Source: Rhododendron vialii
Lineage: Eukaryota > Streptophyta > Magnoliopsida > Ericales > Ericaceae
Assembly: GCF_030253575.1 (NCBI RefSeq)
Contig: NC_080558.1
Location: 7,450,001 to 7,514,000, forward strand
Length of the DNA: 64,000 bases
Direction of reading: 5' to 3'
Below the pieces are notes generated by a model that saw only the letters and a program-made list of their open reading frames with translations, was not told where the DNA came from and searched no databases. The position numbers and the translations under genes are program-made. Below are positions 42,490-53,639 of the stretch, in pieces; the stretch's first letter is position 1, and each line of letters begins with the position of its first letter.

Positions 42490-44739
42490 ATGTCTGAAGA
42501 ATCCGGTAAATCTGGTAAAACTCCAAAAGATGGAGAATCCACCAAAACTGAATCGAGTTATCAGCCTGGGGCTTCGAGGCCGATTATGTCGAGTGCGAAG
42601 TTTGATGTGGAAAAATTTGATGGCAAAAATAACTTCGGTATGTGGCAGTGCGAAGTTATGGATGTTCTGATCCAACAGGAGTTGGATTTTACTTTGGAAG
42701 ACAAGCCTGAGGACCTTAATGCAAGGGATTGGGATCGGATCAACCGTCAGGCGTGCGGTTTTATCAGGATGTGTCTTGCCAAAGATCATAAGTATTTTGT
42801 TATGCGGGAAACGAATGCGAAGGTCCTGTGGAAAAAGCTCGAGGACAAGTACATGACCAAGAGCGTGGAGAATCGCCTTTATCTGAAGAAGAAACTCTTC
42901 AGATTTCAGTATCGTTCAGGTATATCAATGACCGAGCACTTGAATGATTATAATAAAATACTTGCTGATTTGTTGAATCTAGATGTTGAAATTCTAGATG
43001 AGGATAAAGCCCTGCTTTTGTTAAATTCCTTGCCCAAAGATTATGATCATCTGTCTACCACTTTAATGTATGGGAAGGATACCATTAAATTTGATGATGT
43101 CCCCAATGCTCTTGTGAACAATGAGTATCGCAAAAGGGATATGCAGGCACATGGAGATTCTGGAGAAGCCTTATCTGTCAGGGGCAGGTCTCAAAATAGG
43201 AAGAATAGCGGTAATCGGGGTCGCTCCAACTCTAAGGGGAGAGGGACCTCAACTTCTGGTAGAGTTGCTAAGGATGAATGCGCCTATTGTTGTGAGAAGG
43301 GCCATTGGAAGAAAGATTGTCCCAAGAAAAAGGGCAAGGATAGTTCCAAGGCCAACATAGTACATTCTGATCAAGATGATGATTCTAATTTTGCTCTGTT
43401 GGGTTCGTCGCTAGTTTGTCAGTCTGATCAATGGATTTTGGATTCCGGCTGTACCTACCATATGTGTCCTAACAAGGATTGGTTTTCCAGCATTGACATG
43501 GTTGATGGTGGAGCAGTGTTTATGGGTAATGATCATGCCTGTAAGACAATCGGGGTAGGGAAGATCAAGCTGAAGCTACATGATGGGTCCGTTCGTATTT
43601 TGTCTGATGTTCGGTATGTACCGGACTTAAAGAAGAATCTGATATCGCTGGGTACTTTAGACTCCACAGGTTACCGGATTACCATTGAAGGTGGAGCTCT
43701 AAAGGTTTCGAAAGGTGCTATGGTTGTGATGAAGGGCATTCGACAGAACAATTTGTATTACCTGCAGGGTATTGCAGTTGTAGGTGGGTTAGCCGCCGTC
43801 TGTAGCAACGTCGGGGAGGATGATTCGGACACTACTAGACTGTGGCACATGCGTTTGGGTCATGCTGGCGAAAAGGCCATGCAAGGCCTGCTGAAGCAGA
43901 ATTTGCTGAAAGGTGCCAAGACCTGCAAGATGGATTTCTGTGAACATTGTGTTCTGGGGAAGCAGACTAGAGTCAAGTTCGGCACTGCTATTCACCAAAC
44001 GAAGGGTACACTTGACTACATTCATTCGGATGTCTGGGGGCCAGCTAGGGTTGCTTCTTTGAGTGGTAAATATTATTTTGTTTCAGTCGTTGATGATTAC
44101 TCTCGCCGTGTTTGGATTTATATCATGAAACATAAAGATGAGGTGCGTGATATTTTCCTTAAGTGGAAAAAGTTGATTGAGACCCAGACAGGTAGACAGG
44201 TCAAGCGCCTCAGATCAGACAATGGGGGAGAGTATCGATCTGATCCTCTCTTCGATATTTGTGAAAAATTTGGTATAGCGCGGCACTTTACGGTGAGAGG
44301 CACACCACAGCAAAATGGTGTGGCAGAGAGGATGAACCGTACTTTACTGGACAAAGTGCGGTGTATGCTATCGACTTCTGGTTTGGGTAGACAGTACTGG
44401 GCTGAAGCAGTGATGTATGCATGTCATTTGGTCAACCGTTTGCCATCTGTTGCACTTGAGGGTAAAACGCCATTGGAGGTATGGTCAGGTAAACCTGCAT
44501 CAGATTATGATTCCTTACATATTTTTGGTTGCCCTGCTTATTATCATGTTAGGGAATCAAAGCTGGATCCTAGAGCCAAGAAGGCATTGTTCTTGGGTTT
44601 TATGGAAGGTGTTAAGGGATACAAGTTGTGGTGTCTCGATTCAAAGAAGGCGATCATTAGCCGTGACGTGACCTTCAATGAATCTGAGATGATCAAGCCG
44701 CCTGTGCAGGTTGTGGGTAATAAAGTTGCTCAGAAATAG
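42490..44739 (+). CDS. Copia gag, protease and integrase part of the polyprotein
   Basis: ATG at 42,490 opens a 749-aa frame. A gag domain with FDGKNNFGMW is followed by a CCHC zinc knuckle (CAYCCEKGHWKKDC), an aspartic protease with the site LDSGCTYHM, a pre-integrase HH segment (LWHMRLGHAG) with CEHC, and the integrase core (HSDVWGP, SDNGGEY, final Glu in QQNGVAERMN). It ends at TAG 44,737-44,739. A second in-frame TAG is at 44,755-44,757, after which the same frame continues into RT. No frameshift is involved, so the two stops alone cut the polyprotein. Confidence 0.92.
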   Translation: MSEESGKSGKTPKDGESTKTESSYQPGASRPIMSSAKFDVEKFDGKNNFGMWQCEVMDVLIQQELDFTLEDKPEDLNARDWDRINRQACGFIRMCLAKDHKYFVMRETNAKVLWKKLEDKYMTKSVENRLYLKKKLFRFQYRSGISMTEHLNDYNKILADLLNLDVEILDEDKALLLLNSLPKDYDHLSTTLMYGKDTIKFDDVPNALVNNEYRKRDMQAHGDSGEALSVRGRSQNRKNSGNRGRSNSKGRGTSTSGRVAKDECAYCCEKGHWKKDCPKKKGKDSSKANIVHSDQDDDSNFALLGSSLVCQSDQWILDSGCTYHMCPNKDWFSSIDMVDGGAVFMGNDHACKTIGVGKIKLKLHDGSVRILSDVRYVPDLKKNLISLGTLDSTGYRITIEGGALKVSKGAMVVMKGIRQNNLYYLQGIAVVGGLAAVCSNVGEDDSDTTRLWHMRLGHAGEKAMQGLLKQNLLKGAKTCKMDFCEHCVLGKQTRVKFGTAIHQTKGTLDYIHSDVWGPARVASLSGKYYFVSVVDDYSRRVWIYIMKHKDEVRDIFLKWKKLIETQTGRQVKRLRSDNGGEYRSDPLFDICEKFGIARHFTVRGTPQQNGVAERMNRTLLDKVRCMLSTSGLGRQYWAEAVMYACHLVNRLPSVALEGKTPLEVWSGKPASDYDSLHIFGCPAYYHVRESKLDPRAKKALFLGFMEGVKGYKLWCLDSKKAIISRDVTFNESEMIKPPVQVVGNKVAQK

Positions 44740-44757
44740 GTGGAGTTAGAGACCTAG

Positions 44758-45680
44758 GTGGTTCCTCAAGATCCGATTCAGTTAGTTGAAGAAGACAGTG
44801 GGGTTGAATCAAATGATAGTGATACGGTTGAGGGTGAAGTTCCAGTACACAGTTCTTCGCAACAGCAGCAGCAGAAAGATTCCATTGCAACATCTCGACC
44901 CAAAAGGGTCATCCGTGTACCCGCAAGGTATGTTGATATGGTTGCCTATGCATTGCCGGTTATAGATGCTGACATCCCGTCCACTTTCAAAGAAGCTATG
45001 GGTAGTCCAGAAACTATGGAGTGGAAGAAAGCAATAGGTGAGGAGATGACTTCTCTTCACAAGAATCAGACATGGGATTTGGTTTCGCTTCCGAAAGGCA
45101 AGAAGGAGATTGGTTGCAAATGGGTCTACACCAAGAAGGAAGAGTCAACAAAGAAGGGTGGTATTCGTTTCAAAGCTAGGCTGGTAGCTAAGGGCTACGC
45201 ACAAAAGGAGGGAATCGACTACAATGAGGTATTTTCTCCTGTTGTGAAGCAAGCTTCAATTCGCATTTTACTAGCTTTGGTAGCTCAGTTTGATTTGGAG
45301 TTGGCTCAATTAGATGTTAAAACTGCATTCCTACATGGTGATTTGGAGGAAGAGATTTATATGTCTCAACCTGATGGTTTTCGTATTGCTGGTAAGGAGA
45401 AGTTGGTTTGTCGATTACATAAGTCTCTCTACGGGTTAAAACAGTCGCCGCGTCAGTGGTATAAACGTTTTGATAGCTTCATGTTGAGTCAGAAATACAC
45501 TCAGAGCCAATTTGATCATTGTGTATATTTCAGAAAGCTTGCGGATAAGTCCTTTATTTATTTGCTTTTATATGTCAATGATATGCTGATCGCATGTAAA
45601 ACATATAAAAGTCAGGTGGAGATAGACAAGTTAAAGATTCAGCTAAGTCGGGAATTCGAGATGAAGGACCTCGGGGAGGC
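44758..45680 (+). pseudogene. Copia reverse transcriptase part, inactive active site
   Basis: In phase with the frame before the stops. It contains CKWVYTKK, ARLVAKGYAQKEG, the LDVKTAFLHGDL motif and the catalytic loop, which reads YVND instead of YVDD: the codon at 45,577-45,579 is AAT where GAT is universal. Loss of this metal-binding Asp should abolish polymerisation. The frame is cut at MKDLGEA by the nested solo LTR. Confidence 0.9.
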
Positions 45681-47262
45681 TGCTTCGTCGGCAACCTAAC
45701 CTCTTAGAAAGGTTCACACCCCAAGCGTAGGGCTAGGTCGTTGATAGCATATAAACCGGAAGACCGGATCGTTCCCACAGAGAAATCTTCTTTAGCGAAT
45801 TTGGAATAGAAGTTGCTTAAAGATTGCGGCGTTCAAGCAGCCAACTTTGGAGTTTGGATTCGATTGACGAAATTAAACTTGGAAATAAACTAGGTTAAGA
45901 TGGTCGAGTCAAAGGGATTGATTTACCCACGACTTAGCCATCAAACGGTTTCTTCATCTAACTCATGAATGAACCGAAACCGTCCGGATCCACTAGACGA
46001 ATTAAAAGCTGAAGACTACTTATAACTTAATTCAAAGCTCTAATTCAAATTGAACTCATTTAACGCAAGTGAGAGACGAAAAAAGATCGTTCGCACGCGT
46101 AGGATTATCAAGCTCGTAGCACAAGGCGATAAACTTCATTGATCAAAGAAACCACCAACCCCATGATCAAAACTAGAAATCATGGGTTTAATTCATTCAA
46201 AACCTTGAGATTAAGCTAAAGTTAAGAGAAACCATTTAATGGACTAATCCATAGGGTGAACCTCACCCCATGACCGAACCGATTAACTACTCACTCATAA
46301 TAAAAAGACTAGAAAACATGCTAAGAAATGAAAACATGATTAACCGATAAAAACGAAAATAAACTTGATTTATAAGAAGATCTAACAAGTAGCTACAACA
46401 TTAATACATGAGAAAACATCAAAACACTTAAACTTACTTGAGTTCTTGAAGATTGAAAGCTTGAAAAGCTATGAACACAACATGAAAATCCTAGAAAGCA
46501 AGAAAAAGACTTAGGCCTAAAAAACTAACTAATGGCCATATCTTCCATAAATGGCATACAAGACTATTTATAGGCCTTACAAAATCAGCCTTACAATGGA
46601 CAAAAAGGCCCCCAAAATATCCCAAAAACATACTAGAAGTAGAAACTTTCCATTTATGGAAGGTTGAAATGTTCAGCAAAAAATGTGCTGGCCGAAGGGC
46701 ATTGGTACCAATACCTAAAAAATGAGGTATTGGTACCAATCCAACTGTCTTCTAATTCGGCATGATGGTACCAATACCTAAAAAATGAGGTATTGGTACC
46801 TCTGTGTGAAAACTGCAGAACAGGGTCAGCTTGGGCCATCATGCCTTGTCGTGCCCCGACGGCCTTCCAATGCTTCATTACATGATCAACGAGACTTGGC
46901 GGAGGTATGCCTAGTGGCCTTGGAGTCTCGGATACCCTCGAGGGCCATCCTCGATGCATATGCCTTGCTTAAACCACTTTGGCACGTTCCTTGCCAACCT
47001 TGACCTCCGGCCAATCTCCGTGGCTTCTTGTGGCACCGTTAGGCTTCGGTGACAATGAAATGAGTACCGGCGGGCATTTGGACACTTGGCTCATCCCGGA
47101 ACGTTTATTGGCGATCAAAACCGCCTTATTAGCACGTTTTACCTGAAATACACAAAAAGGTACCTTACGTGCAATATCGCATAAAAACGACAATATATAT
47201 GTACAAACACAACATACTAAAGGACTTAAGCACCAAGAATATGCATTATTGGGTGCTTATCA
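45681..47262 (-). mobile_element. Solo LTR nested in the copia RT gene
   Basis: 1,582 bp with TG...CA ends, flanked by GAGGC on both sides (45,676-45,680 and 47,263-47,267). Removing it restores the reading phase from DLGEA into CKILGMEI. A minus-strand TATA box (CTATAAATA, 46,565-46,573) suggests that it is a minus-strand LTR starting TGATAAGCACCC at the right. No internal region or second LTR is present, so it is the product of LTR-LTR recombination. It must be younger than the copia insertion. Confidence 0.85.
46704..46800. repeat. Two copies of a 34-bp hairpin in the solo LTR
   Basis: 46,704-46,737 and 46,767-46,800 each read GGTACCAATACC, a spacer of about 10 bases, then GGTATTGGTACC. 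Start-to-start distance is 63 bp. Confidence 0.8.
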
Positions 47263-47267
47263 GAGGC

Positions 47268-48144
47268 ATGTAAGATTTTGGGGATGGAGATTACTCGGGA
47301 TAGGGTGAAGGGCACCGTTCATCTAACTCAGCAGCAATATTTGAAGAAGGTGCTTGAGCGGTTCGGTATAGGTGGTAGCTCAAAACCGGTGAGCGTACCA
47401 CTGGCTCCCCATTATAAGCTTAGTGCTTCGCTATCTCCCACTACAGATGAGGAACGAAAATACATGGCGACCGTTCCTTATGCGAGCTTGGTTGGAAGTC
47501 TGATGTACGCCATGGTCTGCACGAGGCCTGATTTGGCACAGGCCGTCAGTATGGTTAGTTGTTACATGCACGATCCTGGTAAGGTGCATTGGCAAGCGGC
47601 TAAGAGGATTTTGCGGTATGTTCTGGGAACCGTGAATTTGGGTTTGAAGTTCGAGAGGTGCGCATCAGTTTGTGATCTGGTTTCTGGTTTTGTGGACTCG
47701 GATTATGCGGGTGATCTGGATAAGCGTCGTTCAACAACTGGGTATGTGTTTACCATGGCTGGTGGGCCGGTGAGTTGGCGATGTACTTTGCGGTCGACGG
47801 TTGCACTGTCCACTACTAAGGCCGAATATATGGCTGTGACTGAAGCCATAAAGGAGGCGATCTGGTTGCATGGGTTGATGGCTGATTTGGGCATTGGGCA
47901 AGATCACGTTGTCGTTCATTGTGACAGTCAGAGTGCAATTCATCTTGCGAAGAATCAGGTGCATCATGCTCGGACCAAACATATTGATGTTCGCTTTCAC
48001 TTTGTTCGTGAGATCATTGATGAGGGGGATATTCTATTAGAGAAAATTGGTACTGCGGACAATCCGGCTGATATGATGACTAAGGTTGTCACTGGGGTCA
48101 AGTTCCAGCGTTGCGTGGACTTGATCCATATGCAGCAAATCTGA
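47268..48144 (+). pseudogene. Copia RT C-terminus and RNase H part
   Basis: It continues the RT after the nested solo LTR with ILGMEITRD, then PYASLVGSLMYAMVCTRPDL. RNase H motifs follow: VDSDYAGD, KAEYMAVTEA, CDSQSAIHLAKN and the HIDVRFHFVRE end segment. Stop at 48,142-48,144. A purine-rich tract (ccaaggtggagat, ending about 48,285) before the 3' LTR is the likely polypurine tract. Confidence 0.9.
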
Positions 48145-48286
48145 GCACCTTCGGGTGCATGCGCCATAGGGCGCTCTGATGGCAGTCAGAGCACGATTCG
48201 TTTGGGTATTCTGGTTATCTGATTTTCTGGTTGCTGCATGTCTGATTTTTTGGTTCGTAGTCCAATATCTTGCCAAGGTGGAGATT

Positions 48287-48677
48287 TGTAGTTTTTGGCT
48301 CGTTTTGGACGTCTTGGCCTCCGTGGTCCGGTCCAAAGCCTTGGTGGTCCGGACCAGCGTGGACAAGACAGATTAGTATATAAGCATATTTTAGGGTTTT
48401 TTGCTTATAGTATTGCATTCACAGCAGCTTTTCTGCGAGAGGCAAAGAGAGGAACTCTGAGAGATCTCATCTGTAGCCCTTTGAGCATCCGATTACTTCC
48501 GTATAGTGAAACCCTTGATCGTCTGACTGCCCGTGGAGTAGGTATTCATTACCGAACCACGTATATCTCTGTGTTCTCTGTGATTGCTCTTTCTCTCTCT
48601 CTCTTTTCTGTGGTTTGTTCAATTACAAAGCAATTAATCACGTCCGTTTCTGAGTTTGTTAACGCTTCCGCACTACA
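48287..48677 (+). repeat. 3' LTR of copia element
   Basis: 391 bp, TGTAG...CTACA. Differs from the 5' LTR at its fourth base, at three further positions, and by three fewer CT repeats. Confidence 0.9.
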
Positions 48678-50412
48678 CGAGTTGATTTCAAAACACAAGG
48701 ACAAGGTAACCCCATAGGAATGCTTACACCTATGGAAATCTTCTCATGTTTCAAAACACAAGGACAAGGAAATCCCATAAGTCTTCTCAAGTTTCAAATT
48801 TCAATCACGCGTTTTACTTTGGTTTGGTACGCCTGCCGCTCCTTTTGATCACCTCTCTCATACTCAATTTCAAGTTTCAAAAGTATTTTGAACGATTCGG
48901 ATTTTAAAAAACTCTTCGAGGGAGTTTTTTTACTTTGGTTTTATTCTAGTTCAAGTTTCACAAGGACAAGAGTTTTTTTTGTTTTTAAATCCGGACCATT
49001 AATTGTTGAGACAGGCGGTGAGATTGGGGAAGCAGTGAAAATGAGCGGTGGACGTAGAACCACTCATGCCCAAAAAATCAAAGGAAAAGGTATGACGTAC
49101 TAAATGATCACATTAATGTGGGGAAAAAAAAAGATGCGTGATTTAACATGTCTTCTGTTTTCGGAAAATGTTACACAATGAACAATCAATAAAATAAGAT
49201 CCAAATTAAACTACAAAAGTTTTACTACTATATCGATCAATTAACAGGAAATTAATTACATGAATCTCAATTAGCATAATAGGATTCAATTCGATAGATT
49301 GGTTAAGATGAACTTAAAATGGTCGGACACTCTTAGTTATAAAGGAAAATATATCGACGTACGTGGCAATATAGGTACTGCAAGATCGGACCCGAGATGG
49401 ACCGGAGAGAAGCCAAATTTAGTATTGAAAAATAGAAAATGACAGAAAACAGGACCATACTTTGCATTCTCATGAGTCAAATCCACATCCATTTTAGAAC
49501 TGCCACTTGTTGCAGGTAATGGCCCTCTACTTGGACTTCTCTTTCAATTTCGTTTCCACTTCCTTTATTTTAAATTCGGAGGATTGTTCATCTTGTGAAC
49601 CCAGTAGCCCTACGGGTTGGCATGACTTTGAGAGTTTAGTAGAGTTTATTATTCGAAACATTTTAGGTGCTATCAACTCGTATGGGTAAAGCCGGTTCAT
49701 AAGTTTTTGAGGTCGGAAGCGAACCTCTTAAATGAGACCTCCGTATATTTTTCATATAAAAGTGGTCTACAAAAAGTCTCATAAAAAAACCATTACAAAA
49801 GAGTAATTCTACCATTATAAAAAAACAACCATTAAAAAACCAATTACTCCTCGGGTGTTTTTTTTCTTCTTTTTTTATCGTCCCAGTGTTTCTAATGAGT
49901 AATTCCACCATTTGGGCCTATTTTGTGTAAATGAGGCTCAGTGCAAAAACTTTTGGGGGCCATTTATACATACATATATATTGGGATCCTAAAATTTTGA
50001 AGGCCCTCGTTTTTAACATTTTCGAGGGTCCAAAGCACATGCTTCCTTGACCTATCCCATTAGCCGGCCCTGCGTATGGGATCAGTTAAAATGGAGCTTT
50101 ATTCTAGTTTCAATCAGACCTTTCAAACGGAGCTTTATTCTAGTTTATAACGCTGATTACACACTATGGCCGAAAAAATCTACAATTTAGATTTTGCGAA
50201 GTACGATCAGGATGAGCTCCACGCGGCACAAATGAATCCTTATTTCCAAATTAAGGACCTAAGAGAATCCTTTAATTAAAATAATGTTATATCCCTCATG
50301 AGTCATGTCCCTAGTTAAACTCTGGCGTAGACCCAAAAGTCCAAGTCTTGTTGGGGCCAAAGGCATTAAATTAGTAGTAGAAAATGAATGCCAATCCTTT
50401 CCCTTTTTTGGC
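48678..50412. repeat. Upstream block of peptide gene D, with small insertions
   Basis: Collinear with 37,080-38,080 before gene C except for local duplications near 48,683-48,790 ('acacaaggacaagg' twice) and foreign segments at about 49,060-49,470 and 49,684-50,080. The second foreign segment resembles degenerate transposon sequence ending 'gccggccctgcgtatggg'. No coding region is supported. Confidence 0.6.
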
Positions 50413-50419
50413 TATAAAA
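50413..50419 (+). promoter_or_regulatory. TATA box of peptide gene D
   Basis: TATAAAA 47 bp before the ATG. The upstream W-box core is mutated here (gcgTAGACCC at about 50,328-50,335). Confidence 0.7.
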
Positions 50420-50459
50420 AAGGTGAACCATAATGCACTTTCCTTATACCGAGGGAAAT

Positions 50460-50807
50460 ATGGCTTCAAGTAAGCTTTTTGTTGTTTTGCAAGTCATTTT
50501 GATCTCTATCATTCTCCTGGCTTTTCAGGTGGCTGCTAGAGAATTGGTTGAGGCTTCTAGCGCTCTAAATCTTTGTAAGTTTACATACTTAAAGATTAGT
50601 TGAGGACCTGAGTTGCAGGTAAAGTGGTTCGGAAACCTGGTTATTAAAGAAAATTTAAATAGTTGGGAATTTTGCTCTCTCTAGTTCGTATGTTCAGTGG
50701 GTATATTTCTTTAAGTTGGTTTCACTACACTGAAGTAATCAATCATAGAGGTGGGTAATGTTCTCGTACCTTTAGAACTAGTGAACAAAATCAGACTCGT
50801 ATTTTAA

Positions 50808-50850
<43 letters not shown>

Positions 50851-51132
50851 TCATATTCTCGTTCCTTACACGACAACTTACGTTCGATTGAATTGATATT
50901 TGTTCTGTAAAAGACTAAAAATCTGTTCTTCTCTACCAAAAATTCACGGCATGAGGCCAAGAGATACGTCATGATTAATCATGACCATTAATTACAAAAT
51001 TACAAAATTACAATCCATAATATTGTGTGACTGGCAAGCATTTGTGTTGTTCAAACAGATCATAAGATGGAGAGGGAACTTGTTAACTCGGATGATCCTT
51101 GGAGCAAGGGCCACAACCCTCGACATGGATGA
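50460..51132 (+). CDS. Secreted peptide precursor D (PWSKGHNPRHG type), 62 aa
   Basis: Exons 50,460-50,574 and 51,059-51,132, phase-1 intron of 484 bp. This is the longest product. After the signal peptide come RELVEASSALNL, then YHKMERELVNSD, then the end DPWSKGHNPRHG. Relative to genes C and F it has two extra residues (Ser-Lys) between Trp and Gly and keeps the HKM segment. The intron holds a pure TA microsatellite. It is flanked on the left by the copia insertion about 1.8 kb upstream, which leaves the near promoter untouched. Confidence 0.8.
50811..50846. repeat. TA microsatellite in the intron of gene D
   Basis: About 18 uninterrupted AT dinucleotides; absent from the introns of the other copies. 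Confidence 0.95.
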
Positions 51133-51217
51133 TTTTGTCTCACAAATTAAAAGCTTAATTTGGGCCAAAGAGGTTGGCATGGTGGACAAGATTTCCCAAT
51201 GTTCGCGTTCGAATCTC

Positions 51218-52431
51218 GCTACTGGAAGCTGCTACTGTACTGTACTGTTTTCTCTTTTATTGTATAAAAAAAGTTAAATAATGAAAATAAGTTGTTTGTG
51301 TACTGCAATTAATTAAAGCCGAGGAAAAACTACGTCCACACTGACCCCACACGGAAAATTGTTGGCACGTGGTGATGAGTTGAAAGGGTGGATGGGATAG
51401 CACTACAAAAAATGATCTGAATGGAATAGCATGCAAATAATGGGACCGGCCAAGAATTTTCCGCTAGAACAACCTATTGCACTCCCCAATATTTAGCCAG
51501 AGATTTTAACAGCCCAAGTACCAGCAAAAGCTGTTTCCCATCGGCCCATACCCTCAACATCAAAACATACATATATATGAAGGTCATCCAAAAGAAAAAG
51601 CAAACATACATGTAAGGCTCAATTTGGATGGCAGAACGCTTAGAGAAGGAATGACAATGTGACGCCATATTTCAATGATTTCGATGTTTGGAAGTGACGG
51701 CAACAAGAATTTGATGCCATACTTTCGGGATTCCTACGTTCGGAAGGGACATGAATAGGATTGTGATTCAGGTTGACACTTGCAACCAGAAATCATATTA
51801 TATACTAGATTGAGCGAGAATCTGATCCATCCCTTTCCCTATGGCTCCGTTTAGTTGCCAAGAATATTGTACAAGAAAGTTATTCTCAGAAAAAGTAAAG
51901 TAAAAGAAAATGAAATCTATTTTCCTACGAATGTTCATTTGGCAAAAGAATTTTGTAGAAAAACTAAAGTTTAATTGTTCATTTGCCGGGAAAATACACT
52001 TCTGAGAAACTTCTTTATTTTTATTTCCATGGCTAGTTTTAAATAAAAATAACTTTGAGAGCTAAATAATCATCCGGACCAAAATTAAGGACATGGAGAG
52101 AATCCTTCCAAGGAATACAATCCCAAATCCACGGGGCATGAAACGAGTGAACACTTCATATAATATGGCCAGGAACCTTTTCAATTAATATACAGCTTAA
52201 GCTTCTAGATTATTATTCTATCCCATTTTATAATTAAGGTATCAAAACCAGACTCATTCTATCCCCTATTCCAAAAATTTATGACTATTACTAACATCCA
52301 CGGTAACAATCCAAATATTTATAAAGTTGAACGATGATAAACTAAAAAGATGTTACAAAACCGCATTGCAGCGGTACGTGAGGGGAATGTCACATATACA
52401 ATACCACATGCCTTAGAGACAAAGAATGAAT

Positions 52432-52469
<38 letters not shown>

Positions 52470-52589
52470 CTATTATATTAATTGTTGGCTCTCTCTGCCT
52501 AATAACTTATTAAACTTTTTCGTTGAATATAGAATTTCTAACATTATATTGGTAGGAAATGAATCCCAGCCTTATAGTATATTTTTGGC
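51218..52589. other. Spacer between peptide genes D and E
   Basis: The first 160 bp still match the 3' flank of gene C ('aaagccgaggaaaaactacg'). A segment starting CACTACAAAAAATG at about 51,402 looks like a degenerate CACTA end. A CT microsatellite lies at 52,434-52,465. No coding region is supported. Confidence 0.5.
52434..52465. repeat. TC microsatellite upstream of gene E
   Basis: Sixteen TC units about 180 bp before the ATG of gene E. CT-rich tracts can act in plant core promoters; this is not shown here. Confidence 0.9.
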
Positions 52590-52596
52590 TATAAAA
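52590..52596 (+). promoter_or_regulatory. TATA box of peptide gene E
   Basis: TATAAAA 45 bp before the ATG. No W-box block or TGAGTCA motif is found further upstream, so this copy has a different distal promoter. Confidence 0.7.
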
Positions 52597-52640
52597 AGGG
52601 TGAACCCTAATTGCCACTTTTCTTATAGTTAGATAGAAAG

Positions 52641-53396
52641 ATGGCTTCAAGTAAGATTGTTGCTGTTTTGCAAGTCCTTTTGATTTCGATCATTCTCTTG
52701 GCTTTACAGGTGGTTGCTAGGGAACTAGTCGAGACTTTCAGCGATCAAAATCATTGTAAGTTTACGTAACTTAGAAACCCGACGTCAAGAAACTCAGAAT
52801 AGGAATTTGTTCCCTTACAATTAAATTTCGCGTTCCAGACCTTCAGGTGCCATTGATTTTTGTGGGGCTAGTTTATAAGGAATTTACCTGATTTTAAACT
52901 GTGGCCACCAATGGTAGATAGTGAAATTGGTCTCCTATGAATTCGTTGAGGTGTCAAAATGTGACTACATTTGATAAAATCCATATTTAAACAAAAAGAA
53001 GAAGAAGAACCGTTCCAGAAACCCAAATAAGTACTGATTTTTTAAGAAGGCAATTTCAAGCTCAAAAATCAGGTGTTTACGCAAATAATTTTCTTAGCAT
53101 TATAGATTTTATTTGATAGATCTCATTGAGATTTTTTAAACGATGAAAAAAAAATCAAAAATTTATTTTTCATTTACATTATTTTTTAGTTTGAAAAATG
53201 TGAAATAAGTTGTTTACTTTTTAAGAAGGTTTCTGGAACATTGGGGTTAATTAGAAAATCCAGGCTTTTAAATAATTAACATGTTGTTCGACCAACATAG
53301 TTACATGTAATTTGGGTTATTCAAGCAGATCATCAGATGAAGAAGTTGAACGTTTCGCCATATGATCACCCATGGTCTAAAGGCCACAATCCTTGA
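52641..53396 (+). CDS. Secreted peptide precursor E (PWSKGHNP type), 60 aa
   Basis: Exons 52,641-52,755 and 53,329-53,396, phase-1 intron. The signal peptide starts MASSKIVAVLQ and ends near VVAR. The mature part is RELVETFSDQNH, then YHQMKKLNVSPYD and the end HPWSKGHNP before TGA. It shares the Ser-Lys insertion with gene D but lacks the RHG tail, like A and B. It is the most diverged copy of the right-hand group. A 228-bp MITE sits in the intron. Confidence 0.78.
53012..53239. mobile_element. MITE in the intron of gene E
   Basis: Perfect 12-bp terminal inverted repeats GTTCCAGAAACC and GGTTTCTGGAAC. Inside lie inverted 'aaataagtact...ttaagaagg' arms like those in the elements at 41,270 and 54,854. 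No clear target duplication. Confidence 0.7.
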
Positions 53397-53639
53397 TGTC
53401 GATGATTCTGTTTCACAAATTCAAGCAGAATTCAAGACGAAGAGGTTGGCGTAAGCGATCTCCCGAAGTTGGCATTGAATCTTAGTACTGCAGGCTACTA
53501 TACTGGGTTTTTTTTTTTTTTTTTTAAATTCTGCTTCAATTGGGTGAAAATGTAAAAATAAATTAAGTTGTATGTGACTTTTGTGAAGCATGGTTTAGTC
53601 AAAATGCACCATTGTGTTTTGAATATTTGATGTTGCTCT

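Larger units (their letters stand above)
42020..48677 (+). mobile_element. Ty1/copia retrotransposon with nested solo LTR
   Basis: LTRs at 42,020-42,416 and 48,287-48,677 are flanked by CGAGT on both sides (42,015-42,019 and 48,678-48,682). The empty site 'gatcgagttgatttc' is seen at 37,078 and 55,197, proving the insertion point. The LTRs differ by four substitutions and one 6-bp CT-repeat indel in about 390 bp by my count, so the insertion is recent. Gag and pol resemble the TNT1/Tork group. The polyprotein is broken by two stops, an active-site change and a solo LTR. Confidence 0.95.

Noticed and set aside
50981..51277. 98-codon frame over exon 2 of peptide gene D
   Set aside because: It reads exon 2 in another frame and runs through intron and 3' flank; the spliced reading matches the five paralogues.
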